From: Streptomyces caelestis
GTDB lineage: Bacteria; Actinomycetota; Actinomycetes; Streptomycetales; Streptomycetaceae
Assembly: GCF_014205255.1 (NCBI RefSeq)
Contig: NZ_JACHNE010000001.1
Span: 3,100,001 to 3,164,000, forward strand
DNA length: 64,000 nucleotides
Direction of reading: 5' to 3'
In this document: positions 50,014 through 58,981 of the stretch, piece after piece
Layout of the letters: each line of letters begins with the position of its first letter
Numbering within the stretch: the stretch's first letter is position 1
The notes under the pieces: generated by a model
Databases searched by the model: none
The model's input: only the letters and a program-made list of their open reading frames with translations
What the model was told of the DNA's origin: nothing
Translations under genes and position numbers: made by a program

Positions 50014-51179
50014 CCCTCCGACTCCCGGACAGCAACGGGGCGACGCGGACGTACGAGCCGCGCACCGAACCGCTCCTGGTGACGCCCGGCACGCCCTTCA
50101 CCTCCCGCACGGTCTACTCGGCGGCGCACGTCGTCGCCGACCCCTACGCGGACGTCTCGCCCGACTCGCCCGCCGCCGTCGACTGGGACGCCACCCTGGC
50201 CTTCCGCCGTCACCTGTGGTCGCACGGGCTGGGCGTCGCCGAGGCGATGGACACCGCCCAGCGCGGCATGGGTCTGGACTGGGCGGGCGCGGCGGAGCTG
50301 ATCCGCCGGTCGGCGGCCGAGGCGAAATCGGTCGGCGGCCTGATCGCCTGCGGTGTGGGCACGGACCAGCTCTCGGTCACCGAGACCGGCTACCCGTACA
50401 GCCTGGCGGAGATCCGCGCCGCGTACGAGGAGCAGCTCGCGGTCGTCGAGGAGTCGGGCGCGCGGGCGATCCTGATGGCCTCCCGGGCCCTGGCGGCGGT
50501 CGCCAAGGGGCCGGAGGACTATCTGGAGGTCTACGGCCACCTGCTGCGCCAGGCGTCCGAGCCGGTCGTCCTGCACTGGCTCGGCCCGATGTTCGACCCG
50601 GCGCTGGAGGGCTACTGGGGGGCCACGGACCTGGACGCCGCCACCCGCACCTTCCTGGACGTCATCGCCGCCCACCCGGACAAGGTCGACGGCATCAAGG
50701 TCTCGCTGCTGGACGCGCAGCGCGAGATCGACATCCGCCGCCGCCTGCCGCAGGGCGTGCGCTGCTACACGGGCGACGACTTCAACTATCCGGAGCTGAT
50801 CGCCGGCGACGAGCAGGGCTTCAGCCACGCCCTGCTGGGCATCTTCGACCCGCTGGGCCCGCTGGCGGCGCAGGCGGTGCGGGTGCTCGACACGGGGGAT
50901 GTGAAGGGCTTCCGCGACCTGCTGGACCCCACGGTCGGGCTCTCCCGCCACCTCTTCCAGCCCCCGACCCGCTTCTACAAGACGGGCGTGGTGTTCCTGG
51001 CCTGGCTGGCCGGCCACCAGTCCCACTTCACGATGGTCGGCGGCCTGCAGTCGGCCCGCTCGCTCCCGCACTTCGCGAAGGCGTACGAACTCGCCGACGG
51101 GCTGGGCCTGTTCCCCGACCCGAAGCTGGCGGAGGAGCGGATGAAGAATCTGCTGAGCGTGTACGGGGTGGACCAGTGA
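50010..51179 (+). CDS. DUF993 protein (dihydrodipicolinate synthase-like TIM barrel)
   Basis: 389 residues. Matches the DUF993 family, distant relatives of class I aldolases of the DHDPS/NAL type. Visible: VDWDATLAFRRHLWSHGLGVAEAMDTAQRGMGLDW near 50-85, SEPVVLHWLGPMFDPALEGYWG near 185-205, VDGIKVSLLDAQREIDIRRRLPQGVRCYTGDDFNYPELIAGDEQGFSHALLG near 228-275, where Lys in GIKVS is at the place of the Schiff-base Lys. This implies an aldolase or dehydratase acting on a keto acid or cyclitol ring. Family members lie in sugar operons of unknown pathway. It overlaps both neighbours (GTGA each time). Confidence 0.85.
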   Translation: MTLRLPDSNGATRTYEPRTEPLLVTPGTPFTSRTVYSAAHVVADPYADVSPDSPAAVDWDATLAFRRHLWSHGLGVAEAMDTAQRGMGLDWAGAAELIRRSAAEAKSVGGLIACGVGTDQLSVTETGYPYSLAEIRAAYEEQLAVVEESGARAILMASRALAAVAKGPEDYLEVYGHLLRQASEPVVLHWLGPMFDPALEGYWGATDLDAATRTFLDVIAAHPDKVDGIKVSLLDAQREIDIRRRLPQGVRCYTGDDFNYPELIAGDEQGFSHALLGIFDPLGPLAAQAVRVLDTGDVKGFRDLLDPTVGLSRHLFQPPTRFYKTGVVFLAWLAGHQSHFTMVGGLQSARSLPHFAKAYELADGLGLFPDPKLAEERMKNLLSVYGVDQ

Positions 51180-52012
51180 GCACCGCGGAGCTGGAGCGCT
51201 TCTCCATCAACCAGATGACGGTGAAGCAGCTGTCGATGCCGGAACTGGTCGAGGCGTGCGGGGAGTCGGGCGTCCGCAACGTCGGCCTGTGGCGCGAGCC
51301 GGTCCAGACGTACGGGCTGGAGGCCACGGCCAAGCTGGTCCGGGACGCGGGCCTGACGGTGACGACGTTGTGCCGGGGCGGCTTCTTCACGGCGATCGAC
51401 CCGGCCGAGCGCGCTCAGGCCCTGGCCGACAACCGCCGGGCGATCGACGAGGCGGCGACGCTGGGCACCGACACCCTGGTCCTGGTCTCGGGCGGGCTCC
51501 CGGCCGGTTCCAAGGACCTGCACGGCGCGCGGGAACGCATCGCGGACGCCCTGGCGGAACTGGGCCCGTACGCGGAGCGGCACGGCGTCCGCCTGGCGAT
51601 CGAGCCCCTCCACCCGATGTACGCCTCGGACCGCTGCGTGGTGTCGACGCTGGCCCAGGCCCTGGACCTGGCCGAACGCTTCCCGGCGCACCAGGTCGGG
51701 GTCACCGTCGACACGTACCACATCTGGTGGGACGACACGGCTCCCGCGCAGATCGCCCGTGCGGGTGCGGGCGGCCGGATCCACACCTTCCAGCTCGCCG
51801 ACTGGACGACTCCGCTCCCTCAGGGTGTGCTGACCGGTCGCGGCCAGATCGGCGACGGCTCGATCGACATGCGGGAGTGGCAGGGTTACGTGGAGGCCGC
51901 CGGCTACACCGGTGCCATCGAGGTCGAGCTGTTCAACGACGTGCTGTGGGCGAGGGACGGGCGGGAGGTGCTGGCCGAGACGGCGGCGAGGTTCGTCGAG
52001 CACACCCTGTGA
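51176..52012 (+). CDS. Sugar phosphate isomerase/epimerase (TIM barrel)
   Basis: 278 residues. Xylose-isomerase-like TIM barrel. STAELERFSINQMTVKQLSMPELVEACGESGVRNVGLWREPVQTYG opens the barrel, with VRLAIEPLHPMYASDRCVVS (metal Glu) near 141, VGVTVDTYHIWWD (Asp, His) near 178-190, IHTFQLADWTTP near 200, and GAIEVELFNDVLW (late Glu) near 247. These are the four metal ligands of the family. Third gene of the operon, starting inside the DUF993 stop. It is only distantly similar to the epimerase at 44415, so the two probably act on different substrates. Confidence 0.88.
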   Translation: MSTAELERFSINQMTVKQLSMPELVEACGESGVRNVGLWREPVQTYGLEATAKLVRDAGLTVTTLCRGGFFTAIDPAERAQALADNRRAIDEAATLGTDTLVLVSGGLPAGSKDLHGARERIADALAELGPYAERHGVRLAIEPLHPMYASDRCVVSTLAQALDLAERFPAHQVGVTVDTYHIWWDDTAPAQIARAGAGGRIHTFQLADWTTPLPQGVLTGRGQIGDGSIDMREWQGYVEAAGYTGAIEVELFNDVLWARDGREVLAETAARFVEHTL

Positions 52013-52084
52013 TCCGGTCCTGAACGCGCTCGCTGTCCCGCCCCGCAGGCCCGGGCGGGGCAGCGGCCGTATCGGGGTCCTGGC

Positions 52085-52714
52085 CTACGACCGTGCGAGG
52101 AACCGGTTCACCCGTTCCTCCAGCCGCTTCCGGCACCGCGGCCATTCCGGTGCCGTCACCGAGAAGATCGCGGAGTCGCGCAGCCGCCCTTCCTCACCGG
52201 GGGCCCATGACCGGGACCAGTTGCGCAGCACGCCCTCGAAGCGGGCTCCCACGCTCTCGATGGCCGCGCGGGAACGGCTGTTGCGGGCATCGGTCTTCAG
52301 GTCCACGCGAGAGACGCCCCATTCCTCGAAGGCATGCCGGAAGAGGAGGAACTTGGCCTCGGCGTTCACGCCCGTGCCCTGGGCGGAACGGGCGAGCCAG
52401 GTGAAGCCGACCTCAACCGCGTCGAGTTCGTCGTCCGAGAGCCAGGAGCGTGGTTCCCAGTACGCCGTGGCGCCGACCGCTCGTCCCGTGGCCGTCGAGA
52501 TCTGCGCGTAGGGCGCGAGCCGCCCCGTCGCCGCGCGGGCGAGCTGCGCGTCGATGTAGGCGCCCACCTCGTCGGCATCCGGTACCCAGGTGAAGGCGTA
52601 GGTCTCCCGGTCCTCCGTCGCCGCCCTCGCCAAATCGACGGCGTGCTGATGCCCCAAGGGTTCCAGACGGACCAGGGCACCCTCCAGGGTGGGTCCTTCC
52701 AGTGCGAAGCTCAC
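52085..52714 (-). CDS. GNAT acetyltransferase (RimJ/RimL type)
   Basis: 209 residues. [55 protein letters not shown], then [83 protein letters not shown], a typical RimJ/L acetyltransferase with the acetyl-CoA loop [10 protein letters not shown] near 117-127 and the [11 protein letters not shown] helix. Acceptor unknown. Start GTG at 52714 with GAGGCG upstream. Convergent with the three-gene sugar operon; no link is evident. Confidence 0.88.
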   Translation of the reverse strand: MSFALEGPTLEGALVRLEPLGHQHAVDLARAATEDRETYAFTWVPDADEVGAYIDAQLARAATGRLAPYAQISTATGRAVGATAYWEPRSWLSDDELDAVEVGFTWLARSAQGTGVNAEAKFLLFRHAFEEWGVSRVDLKTDARNSRSRAAIESVGARFEGVLRNWSRSWAPGEEGRLRDSAIFSVTAPEWPRCRKRLEERVNRFLARS

Positions 52715-52900
52715 GCTGCGGCGCCTCTCGAATCACGTCGGAACAGTCGGAACGGCTGGCCGGAGTTCGGTCAGGGTGGCGGGGGAACCCCGGGAAAGCC
52801 TTCCGCACGCAGCACGGGTCGTCGAACGAAATACTCGGTATCCGCAGGCTCTCCGGGCGCTGACGGACTTGGAACCGGGAAGGGCGCCCACGGGTATGTC

Positions 52901-53815
52901 TCATGATCGGACGGCCGTCGTCCGTGGCGCGGAAGCGTCCGCGGAGTCGGCGTCGGGTCTGCGGGCGGGCGCCCAGGACGCCAGCCCCACCCCGCCCACC
53001 AGCAACACCGCCGCGCACCACCGCAGCGGGCTCACCGGCTCGCCCAGGAACAGGAACGCCGACGACAGGCCGAAGACGGGGACCAGGAGGGAGAACGGCG
53101 CCACCGTGGAGGCGGGGTGGTGGCGGAGGAGGAAGCCCCACACGCCGAAGCCGAAGACCGTGGTGATCCAGGCGACGTAGAGGACCGTGCCCGCGCCCTG
53201 CCAGTCCAGGGCGCGCAGGGCCGCCAGGTCGCGCGAGGGGCCCTCCGTGAGGAGGGAGATGACCAGCAGGGGCAAGACCGGGACCGTACTGACCCAGACC
53301 ATGAAGTTCAGGGCGTCGGGGGGAGCCGCCTTGCGCGTGAGGACGTTGGTCGCGCCCCAGCACACCGCAGCCCCGACGACCAGGGCGAACGCGCCGAGGG
53401 GGCCCGACGTTCCCTCGTCCACGGCCGCCACGGCGATGCCGGCCAGGGCGACCGTCATGCCCAGCAGGCGGATGCGGGACGGCCGTTCGCCCAGGGTCAG
53501 GGCCGCGATGCCCGCCGTGAACACCGCCTGGCTCTGCAGCACCAGGGAGGACAGGCCCGCGGGCATTCCCGCGTCCATGCCGACGAAGAGGAAACTGAAC
53601 TTCGCCACACCCAGGACCAGGCCGACCGTCACGATCCACTTCCAGGCCACCTTCGGACGGCCCACGAAGAACACCGCCGGGAGCGCCGCCGCCAGGAAGC
53701 GCAGTGCCGAGAAGAGGATCGGGGGGAAGTGGTCCAGGCCGATCTCTATGACCGTGAAGTTGACGCCCCAGACGGCGGCGACCAGGACGGCGAGAGCGAG
53801 GTGTGACGGGCGCAT
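52901..53815 (-). CDS. EamA-family (DMT superfamily) membrane transporter
   Basis: 304 residues, ten hydrophobic helices in two repeats. MRPSHLALAVLVAAVWGVNFTVIEIGLDHFPPILFSALRFLAAALPAVFFVGRP is the classic EamA opening; the second EamA unit starts near 150 (GAFALVVGAAVCWGATNVLTRKAAPPDALNFMVW). These proteins export metabolites or amino acids, e.g. RhaT/YdcZ/EamA types, with no motif revealing the substrate. ATG at 53815. Neighbours are unrelated; the usual divergent LysR regulator is missing, and the 484 bp upstream have no gene. Confidence 0.9.
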   Translation of the reverse strand: MRPSHLALAVLVAAVWGVNFTVIEIGLDHFPPILFSALRFLAAALPAVFFVGRPKVAWKWIVTVGLVLGVAKFSFLFVGMDAGMPAGLSSLVLQSQAVFTAGIAALTLGERPSRIRLLGMTVALAGIAVAAVDEGTSGPLGAFALVVGAAVCWGATNVLTRKAAPPDALNFMVWVSTVPVLPLLVISLLTEGPSRDLAALRALDWQGAGTVLYVAWITTVFGFGVWGFLLRHHPASTVAPFSLLVPVFGLSSAFLFLGEPVSPLRWCAAVLLVGGVGLASWAPARRPDADSADASAPRTTAVRS

Positions 53816-54299
53816 GCCGTGAGCATCGCGCCCCCCGACCGTGAAGCACCAGCGATGATCGCCACATGGCTGGATATCGCGTCGCTCGGCGGAAGCATGG
53901 CCGGGCAAAGGGAGTTGGCTGTGCTCGGCGAGCGGTGGCCGGACGTTGCTGCCCATCCGCCCCGTCGAACCCCTGGTTCACCTCGCGTACCGACTTCCGG
54001 AAAACCGGCCCGCGTCGGGAACCCGGGCCAAACTCCCGTCGTCCAATCCCAGGCCGCCGGAGAGTCACCACGGTGCGGTGTCGGCCCTCGCTGCTGGCTG
54101 CGATCGCTGACCACCCTCTCCGCCGTACCGCGGCCGGCGGCACCGCCGCCATCGGCGCGTCCCCCTCCAACCGCGCCGGTGGCGGCCCCTGTGCGGTTAG
54201 TGTGCATTCTCTTGACCGGCAGAAACTTCCCGGTTATTGCTGACTTCTTGGAAGTTTCCTTCAGCGGATCCGAGCGGATCACCTCCGGAAGGAGCGCAC
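53816..54299. other. 484-bp gene-free region before the GH3 gene
   Basis: No supported coding frame on either strand. It holds the promoter of the GH3 gene and an inverted repeat GAAACTTCC (54222-54230)/GGAAGTTTC (54250-54258). A TTGACC near 54212 could be a -35 element. The part next to EamA (53816-54100) may be a relic of a lost gene, but I cannot name it. Confidence 0.5.
54222..54258 (+). promoter_or_regulatory. Inverted repeat before the GH3 hexosaminidase gene
   Basis: GAAACTTCC and GGAAGTTTC, 19 bp apart, 42-78 bp before the GTG start. GAAA-x-TTTC-like sites are typical of LacI-family control of polysaccharide hydrolases in Streptomyces; that link is inference. Confidence 0.45.
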
Positions 54300-56144
54300 G
54301 TGCACGACACCGGCACGGAAAGCACCGGAAGCACGGGAAACACCGCACAGCCCTCCAGACGCACGGTCCTCGCCGCCACGGCCGGCGTCGCCGGCGCCCT
54401 CGCGGCCGCGGGGCCCGCGTACCCCGCCGGCGCCCCCGACGACAAGCAACTCCGCGCTCTCGTTTCGCGTATGACGCTGGAGGAGAAGGTCGGCCAGCTC
54501 TTCGTGATGCGGGTCTACGGCCACTCCGCCACCGCCCCCGACCAGGCCGACATCGACGCCAACCTGAAGGAGATCGGGGTCCGTACGGCCGCCGAGCTGG
54601 TCGCGAAGTACCGGGTCGGCGGCATCATCTACTTCGCCTGGGCGCACAACACCCGCGAGCCGCACCAGATCGCGGATCTGTCCAACGGCATCCAGCGGGC
54701 CTCCCTGGACCTGCCGCGCGGGCTGCCCGTGCTCATCTCCACCGACCAGGAGCACGGGATCGTCGCCCGGGTGGGCACACCCGCGACGCTCTTCCCGGGG
54801 GCCATGGCCGTCGGCGCGGGCGGGTCGCGGTCCGATGCCCGGGCCCTCGGGCGGATCGCGGGGCGTGAGCTGCGGGCGATGGGCATCCGGCAGGACTACT
54901 CCCCCGTGGCCGACGTGAACGTCAACCCGGCCAACCCGGTCATCGGCGTACGGTCCTTCGGTGCCGACCCGCGGGCGGTGGCCGCGCTGGTGGCCGCCGA
55001 GGTCGCCGGGTACCAGGGGTCCGGGGTGGCGGCGACCGCCAAGCACTTCCCCGGGCACGGGGACACCAACGTCGACAGCCACACCGGCTTCCCGACCATC
55101 ACGCACAGCCGGGAGCTGTGGGAGAAGCTGGACGCGCCGCCGTTCCGGGCGGCGATCGCCGCGGGCGTCGACTCGATCATGACCGCGCATCTGATGGTCC
55201 CGGCCCTGGACGACTCCGGCGACCCGGCGACCCTCTCCCGCCCGATCCTCACCGGCATCCTGCGCGAGCGGCTCGGCTACGACGGGGTCGTCGTCACGGA
55301 CTCCCTCGGCATGGAGGGCGTGCGGACCAAGTACGGCGACGACCGGGTGCCGGTGCTCGCGCTGAAGGCGGGCGTGGACCAGCTCCTCAACCCGCCGGAT
55401 CTGGACCTCGCCTGGCACGCGGTCCTGGATGCCGTACGGAACGGCGAGCTGACCGAGGCGCGGCTCGACGAGTCGATCCTGCGGATCCTGCGGCTGAAGG
55501 CGAAGCTGGGGCTGTTCCGCGCGCCGTACGTCAGTCAGAACGGAGTCGACCGCACCGTCGGCACCCGGGCGCATCTGGCGGCGGCCGACCGGATCGCCGA
55601 GCGGACGACCACCCTGCTCGTCAACGAGGGGCGGCTGCTGCCGCTGTCCCTGCGCCGGTACCCCAAGGTGCTGGTGGTCGGGGCCGATCCGGCCTCGCCG
55701 TCGGGGACGACCGGGCCGCCGACCGGAGTGCTCGCCGCCGCGCTGACCGGGCTCGGTTTCAGCACCACCTCCCTGTCGACGGGCACGGCCCCGTCCGCGG
55801 CGGCCATCGCCAGGGCGGTCGCGGCGGCGCGGGACGCGGACGCGGTGGTGGCGGCGACGTACAACGTCACGGCGGGCAGCGGTCAGAAGACGCTGGTCGA
55901 GCAGCTCGTGGCGACGGGGAGGCCGGTCGTGGCGGTCGCGATCCGCAACCCGTACGACGTGGCCCACCTGCCCTCCGTCCCGGCGTGCCTCGCGGCCTAC
56001 TCCTGGACCGACGTCGAACTGCGGGCCGCCGCACGGGTGATCGCGGGGCGGGTGGAGCCCCGCGGGAAACTCCCGGTGGTGGTGCAGAGGGCGGATGATC
56101 CGGAGCAGGTGCTGTACCCGATCGGGTACGGGCTGTCGTACTAG
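54300..56144 (+). CDS. GH3 beta-N-acetylhexosaminidase, TAT-secreted
   Basis: 614 residues. The twin-arginine signal PSRRTVLAATAGVAGALAAAGPAYP (about 17-42) points to Tat export. The GH3 domain has ALVSRMTLEEKVGQLFVMRVYG, PVLISTDQEHGIVAR, and KHFPGHGDTNVDSH near 248-261, the His-Asp motif specific to NagZ-type N-acetylglucosaminidases (general acid/base H-D pair), with VVTDSLGMEGV near 330 containing the nucleophile Asp. A C-terminal GH3_C-like domain follows (VLVVGADPASPSGTTGPPTG; PYDVAHLPSVPACLAAYSW). It likely releases GlcNAc from chitin or cell-wall fragments outside the cell. GTG at 54300 has GAAGGAG. Confidence 0.9.
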   Translation: MHDTGTESTGSTGNTAQPSRRTVLAATAGVAGALAAAGPAYPAGAPDDKQLRALVSRMTLEEKVGQLFVMRVYGHSATAPDQADIDANLKEIGVRTAAELVAKYRVGGIIYFAWAHNTREPHQIADLSNGIQRASLDLPRGLPVLISTDQEHGIVARVGTPATLFPGAMAVGAGGSRSDARALGRIAGRELRAMGIRQDYSPVADVNVNPANPVIGVRSFGADPRAVAALVAAEVAGYQGSGVAATAKHFPGHGDTNVDSHTGFPTITHSRELWEKLDAPPFRAAIAAGVDSIMTAHLMVPALDDSGDPATLSRPILTGILRERLGYDGVVVTDSLGMEGVRTKYGDDRVPVLALKAGVDQLLNPPDLDLAWHAVLDAVRNGELTEARLDESILRILRLKAKLGLFRAPYVSQNGVDRTVGTRAHLAAADRIAERTTTLLVNEGRLLPLSLRRYPKVLVVGADPASPSGTTGPPTGVLAAALTGLGFSTTSLSTGTAPSAAAIARAVAAARDADAVVAATYNVTAGSGQKTLVEQLVATGRPVVAVAIRNPYDVAHLPSVPACLAAYSWTDVELRAAARVIAGRVEPRGKLPVVVQRADDPEQVLYPIGYGLSY

Positions 56145-56254
56145 ACGTACGTCATGGACCGGGCGCACCACCCCCAACGTGCGCAAACCCTCCCATGTGC
56201 CTGGCGTGCGCCCGCCGCGCGGGCCACGCTGGGCCAGGGAACTGGGGGACGGCG

Positions 56255-56908
56255 ATGCGTGCGAGAAGTTCAGCGGGGGTGTGGGGGCTTCTGGTACTGC
56301 TCGGCGTGCTGCTGACCGGGTGCCAGAGTCCCTCGGCGGGTGTCGCGGAGGACGGCCGGCTGGGCGGGCCGGCGTCGGGGACGACCGCCGCCGGGGCGGC
56401 GCCGGGGACCCGGCCGTCGGCGTACGGGGCGGTGTTCCTCGCGGTCGACGAGTGCAGTTCGTTCGGTACCACGAGCTTCACCGAGGTGCCGTGCGCCGGT
56501 GAGCGTGCGGCGGCCCGGGTCGTGGCGCGGCACGACGGCACGGTCCGGGACGGGCCGCGCTGTCCGGCGACCACGGACTTCGTGCTGCACATCAGCGAGC
56601 AGCGGCCCGCGTCCGACGAGGACGGCGACGGGGCGGTGCCGCAGGGCTACGCCTGTATGCGCAACCTCCAGCCGCCGCACCCGGGCGACCCGGGCGGCGG
56701 GGGCGGGCCCCGCACCATCGTCGGCGACTGCGTCTACAGCTCCGGCGACGGGCAGGTCCGCGAGACCGCGTGCGAAGGAAAGGGCGGGCAGGAGCCGGAG
56801 TACGAGGTGACCCAGGCCGTCGCCAGGCGTGCCGACTGCCCCGTGTCGACCGCCCTGTACGTCCGGCTCGGCGGCGACCGGCCCGTGGGGTGCGCCCGGC
56901 CGCTGTGA
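56255..56908 (+). CDS. Secreted lipoprotein of unknown function
   Basis: 217 residues. Signal peptide MRARSSAGVWGLLVLLGVLLTGC with the lipobox LLTGC (Cys 23 lipidated), a low-complexity Gly/Ala/Pro linker to about 65, then a small Cys-rich domain with FLAVDECSSFGTTSFTEVPCAGERAAARV, PRCPATTDFVLH, GYACMRN, DCVYSSGDGQVRETAC and DCPVSTALY, at least seven Cys after the lipobox. The YGAVFLAVDEC...VPCAGERA pattern looks like a septum-formation-like or secreted-protein domain often seen in Streptomyces lipoproteins. Role unknown. ATG at 56255 with GGGGGAC upstream. Its end is convergent with the S37 peptidase. Confidence 0.8.
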   Translation: MRARSSAGVWGLLVLLGVLLTGCQSPSAGVAEDGRLGGPASGTTAAGAAPGTRPSAYGAVFLAVDECSSFGTTSFTEVPCAGERAAARVVARHDGTVRDGPRCPATTDFVLHISEQRPASDEDGDGAVPQGYACMRNLQPPHPGDPGGGGGPRTIVGDCVYSSGDGQVRETACEGKGGQEPEYEVTQAVARRADCPVSTALYVRLGGDRPVGCARPL

Positions 56909-56920
56909 GCGGCCGGGCGC
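56892..56920 (+). terminator. Hairpin at the end of the lipoprotein gene
   Basis: GCGCCCGGCCGCT (56892-56904) and AGCGGCCGGGCGC (56908-56920) form a 13-bp perfect stem with a three-base loop spanning the stop codon. A second palindrome, AGAACCA-C-TGGTTCT (56932-56946), lies in the gap to the convergent peptidase gene and may end that transcript. Confidence 0.75.
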
Positions 56921-56944
56921 ACCGGCACAGAAGAACCACTGGTT

Positions 56945-58381
56945 CTACGGCCGCAGCGTCATCTCACGCTGCACGTCCCGCTTGTCCAGCTTGGCGTCGT
57001 ACTTCGCGAGGGGCTTCGCCGCCTGCGGATCCGCCTGCACCGCTCTGGAGGCGACTCCGGCCCAGTCGAGGATGCGGGCGGTGGCGAGGTCCTTCTGGTC
57101 CGGCACGAGGCCCGCGACATTGGCACCGTGGTTCATGCCGGGGGCGGTCATGACGTAGGAGTCCTTGGCGCCCTTGCCGAGGCGGAAGGGCTCCGCGCTC
57201 CACGGGTCGTTCTGGCCGTTGACGAACAGCATGTGCCGGGCGTTGTGCCGGACCCAGGTGTCCACGTCCCGCATCGCCGACGGCTGGAACTTCATCGGGA
57301 TGTCCCGGGGGACGAAATTGCGCGGCGGCTGGTAGCCGTAGCGGATGTACTTCTTCTCGATGTGCGGGAACTCGATCGTCGGCGCGCCGAGCTGCGTGCC
57401 GGCCTGGTAGTAGTACGGCGTGTAGGTCGTCAGGCCCTGGTCGGCATAGGCGGAGAAGCCGGAGATCGTGTCGACGGAGTTCCAGATCTCTTCGTCGGTG
57501 GCGTTCTTCGCGTCGGCCGGGATCTGGTCGCAGTCCTTGAGCTGGCTGTACTGCCAGAAGCCCCAGACGTAGTCGAGGACGACGGCCTCGTAGGCCCTGT
57601 CCAGGCTGCCGATGGTCTTGAAGGTGAGGCCGTTGTCCTGCGCGTAGGCCGCGTACTTCTTCTCCAGCGGCTCGCGTCGCACCAGCGCCTCGCGCTGCAC
57701 GCCGTTCAGCCGGTCGCGGCACTCCTCGGTGCCGACGCGCGCGAAGAAGCGGTCGTAGGCCGAATCCTCCTTGTTCACCACGTCGTTGGGGGCGACGTAG
57801 GCGACCACGCCGTCCATGTCACGCGGGTAGAAGCGCTCGTAGTAGGTGGCGGTCATGCCGCCCTTCGAGCCGCCCGTGGAGATCCACTTCTTGTCGTAGA
57901 CGCCCTTCAGCGCCTTGAAGACGCGGTGCTGGTCGCTGGCCGCCTGCCAGATGTCCAGCTGGGACCAGTCGGCCGGGGCGGGCCGGGACGGGGTGAAGAA
58001 GCGGTACTCCAGGGAGACCTGGTTGCCGTCCACGATCTGGGTCGGCTCGCTGCGGCGGGGCGACGTGGAGACGTTGTAGCCGCTGGTGAAGAACACCGTC
58101 GGGCGCGCGACGTCCTTGTGCAGCACGGTGATGCGCTGCTGGAACGTGCCCTTCGACGGCTTCCGGTGGTCGACCGGCTGCGTGTAGTTCAGGACGAAGA
58201 AGCGGTAACCGGTGTACGGCTTCTCCTCGACCAGGCTCATGCCCGGTACGGAGAGCAGCCTTTCCTTGATGTCGGTGGTGCTGTCGGTGCCGGTGGCGTC
58301 GGCGGCGGTGGCCGCTCCCGCCGTGCCCAGTGTGCCTAAGAGCACCGTGAGCGCCAGCAGCCATCTGAGCGCCTTGCGCAT
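56945..58381 (-). CDS. Secreted S37-family tripeptidyl aminopeptidase
   Basis: 478 residues. Signal peptide MRKALRWLLALTVLLGTLGTAGAATA, then an alpha/beta hydrolase of the S37 (PS-10) peptidase family, secreted serine tripeptidyl peptidases of Streptomyces. YRFFVLNYTQPVDHRKPSKGTFQQRI opens the fold; the nucleophile is in ISTGGSKGGMTATYYERFYP near 167-185 (G-x-S-x-G form GGSKGG); FVNGQNDPWSAEPF near 400 and MTAPGMNHGANV near 425 hold the Asp and His. These enzymes remove propeptides or digest protein in the medium. ATG at 58381 follows GGGGAG. It is complete. Confidence 0.9.
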   Translation of the reverse strand: MRKALRWLLALTVLLGTLGTAGAATAADATGTDSTTDIKERLLSVPGMSLVEEKPYTGYRFFVLNYTQPVDHRKPSKGTFQQRITVLHKDVARPTVFFTSGYNVSTSPRRSEPTQIVDGNQVSLEYRFFTPSRPAPADWSQLDIWQAASDQHRVFKALKGVYDKKWISTGGSKGGMTATYYERFYPRDMDGVVAYVAPNDVVNKEDSAYDRFFARVGTEECRDRLNGVQREALVRREPLEKKYAAYAQDNGLTFKTIGSLDRAYEAVVLDYVWGFWQYSQLKDCDQIPADAKNATDEEIWNSVDTISGFSAYADQGLTTYTPYYYQAGTQLGAPTIEFPHIEKKYIRYGYQPPRNFVPRDIPMKFQPSAMRDVDTWVRHNARHMLFVNGQNDPWSAEPFRLGKGAKDSYVMTAPGMNHGANVAGLVPDQKDLATARILDWAGVASRAVQADPQAAKPLAKYDAKLDKRDVQREMTLRP

Positions 58382-58477
58382 GCGCACTCCCCTGTGAGAC
58401 AGATGTGCGCCGGAAGCTAGCGGACCAACTCCCCCCAGCACCAGGGGACATGGGGATAACCCTCTATGCGGCGGGCG

Positions 58478-58870
58478 TCAGCACAGGATCCAGCCGGAGC
58501 TGAACGACCCCCGCCCCACCCTGCCCTTCAGCCATACGCAGCGGCGTCCGGCGTGCACCATCACCGGGCCGGCGTGGTAGGAGTACCGGCCTTCGTCGAC
58601 GACCGGGCGGTTGCCGCGCGCCTGCACGCTCACCGACATCTTGCGCTTCACGCCGGGCTTCTTGGTGAGGGTCACGGCGCAGACGTAGCCGCCGCGCTTG
58701 TAGACGAGCACGGTCCCGGTGGAGAACGGCAGGGTGCGGACCTTGCGGCCGGGACAGTGGGCGGAGGCGGCCGCCTGCGCATCGCCCGGCGCCGCGACGG
58801 CCAGCAGGCCGGAGGCGGTCAGCACGGCCAGGCCGAGCGCGAGCCGCCGGCGTATCGCTCCACTGTCCAC
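58478..58870 (-). CDS. Small secreted protein with an SH3-like fold, unknown function
   Basis: 130 residues. Signal peptide MDSGAIRRRLALGLAVLTASGLLAVAAPGDAQAAA, then a beta-rich, basic mature domain of about 92 residues, ASAHCPGRKVRTLPFSTGTVLVYKRGGYVCAVTLTKKPGVKRKMSVSVQARGNRPVVDEGRYSYHAGPVMVHAGRRCVWLKGRVG, with four Cys. Small secreted proteins of this kind in Streptomyces are thought to act on the cell envelope, but no exact role is known. GTG at 58870 follows GGAGG. Confidence 0.75.
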   Translation of the reverse strand: MDSGAIRRRLALGLAVLTASGLLAVAAPGDAQAAASAHCPGRKVRTLPFSTGTVLVYKRGGYVCAVTLTKKPGVKRKMSVSVQARGNRPVVDEGRYSYHAGPVMVHAGRRCVWLKGRVGRGSFSSGWILC

Positions 58871-58981
58871 TGTCGTCCTCCCGTACCGCGTCGTGCGCGA
58901 CCATCGGCGTACAGGTGTACGGACGCATGACGTATGTCGGACGGTTGCACGAGCGTTACGAAAACGCCGGTCGCTCGGGCC

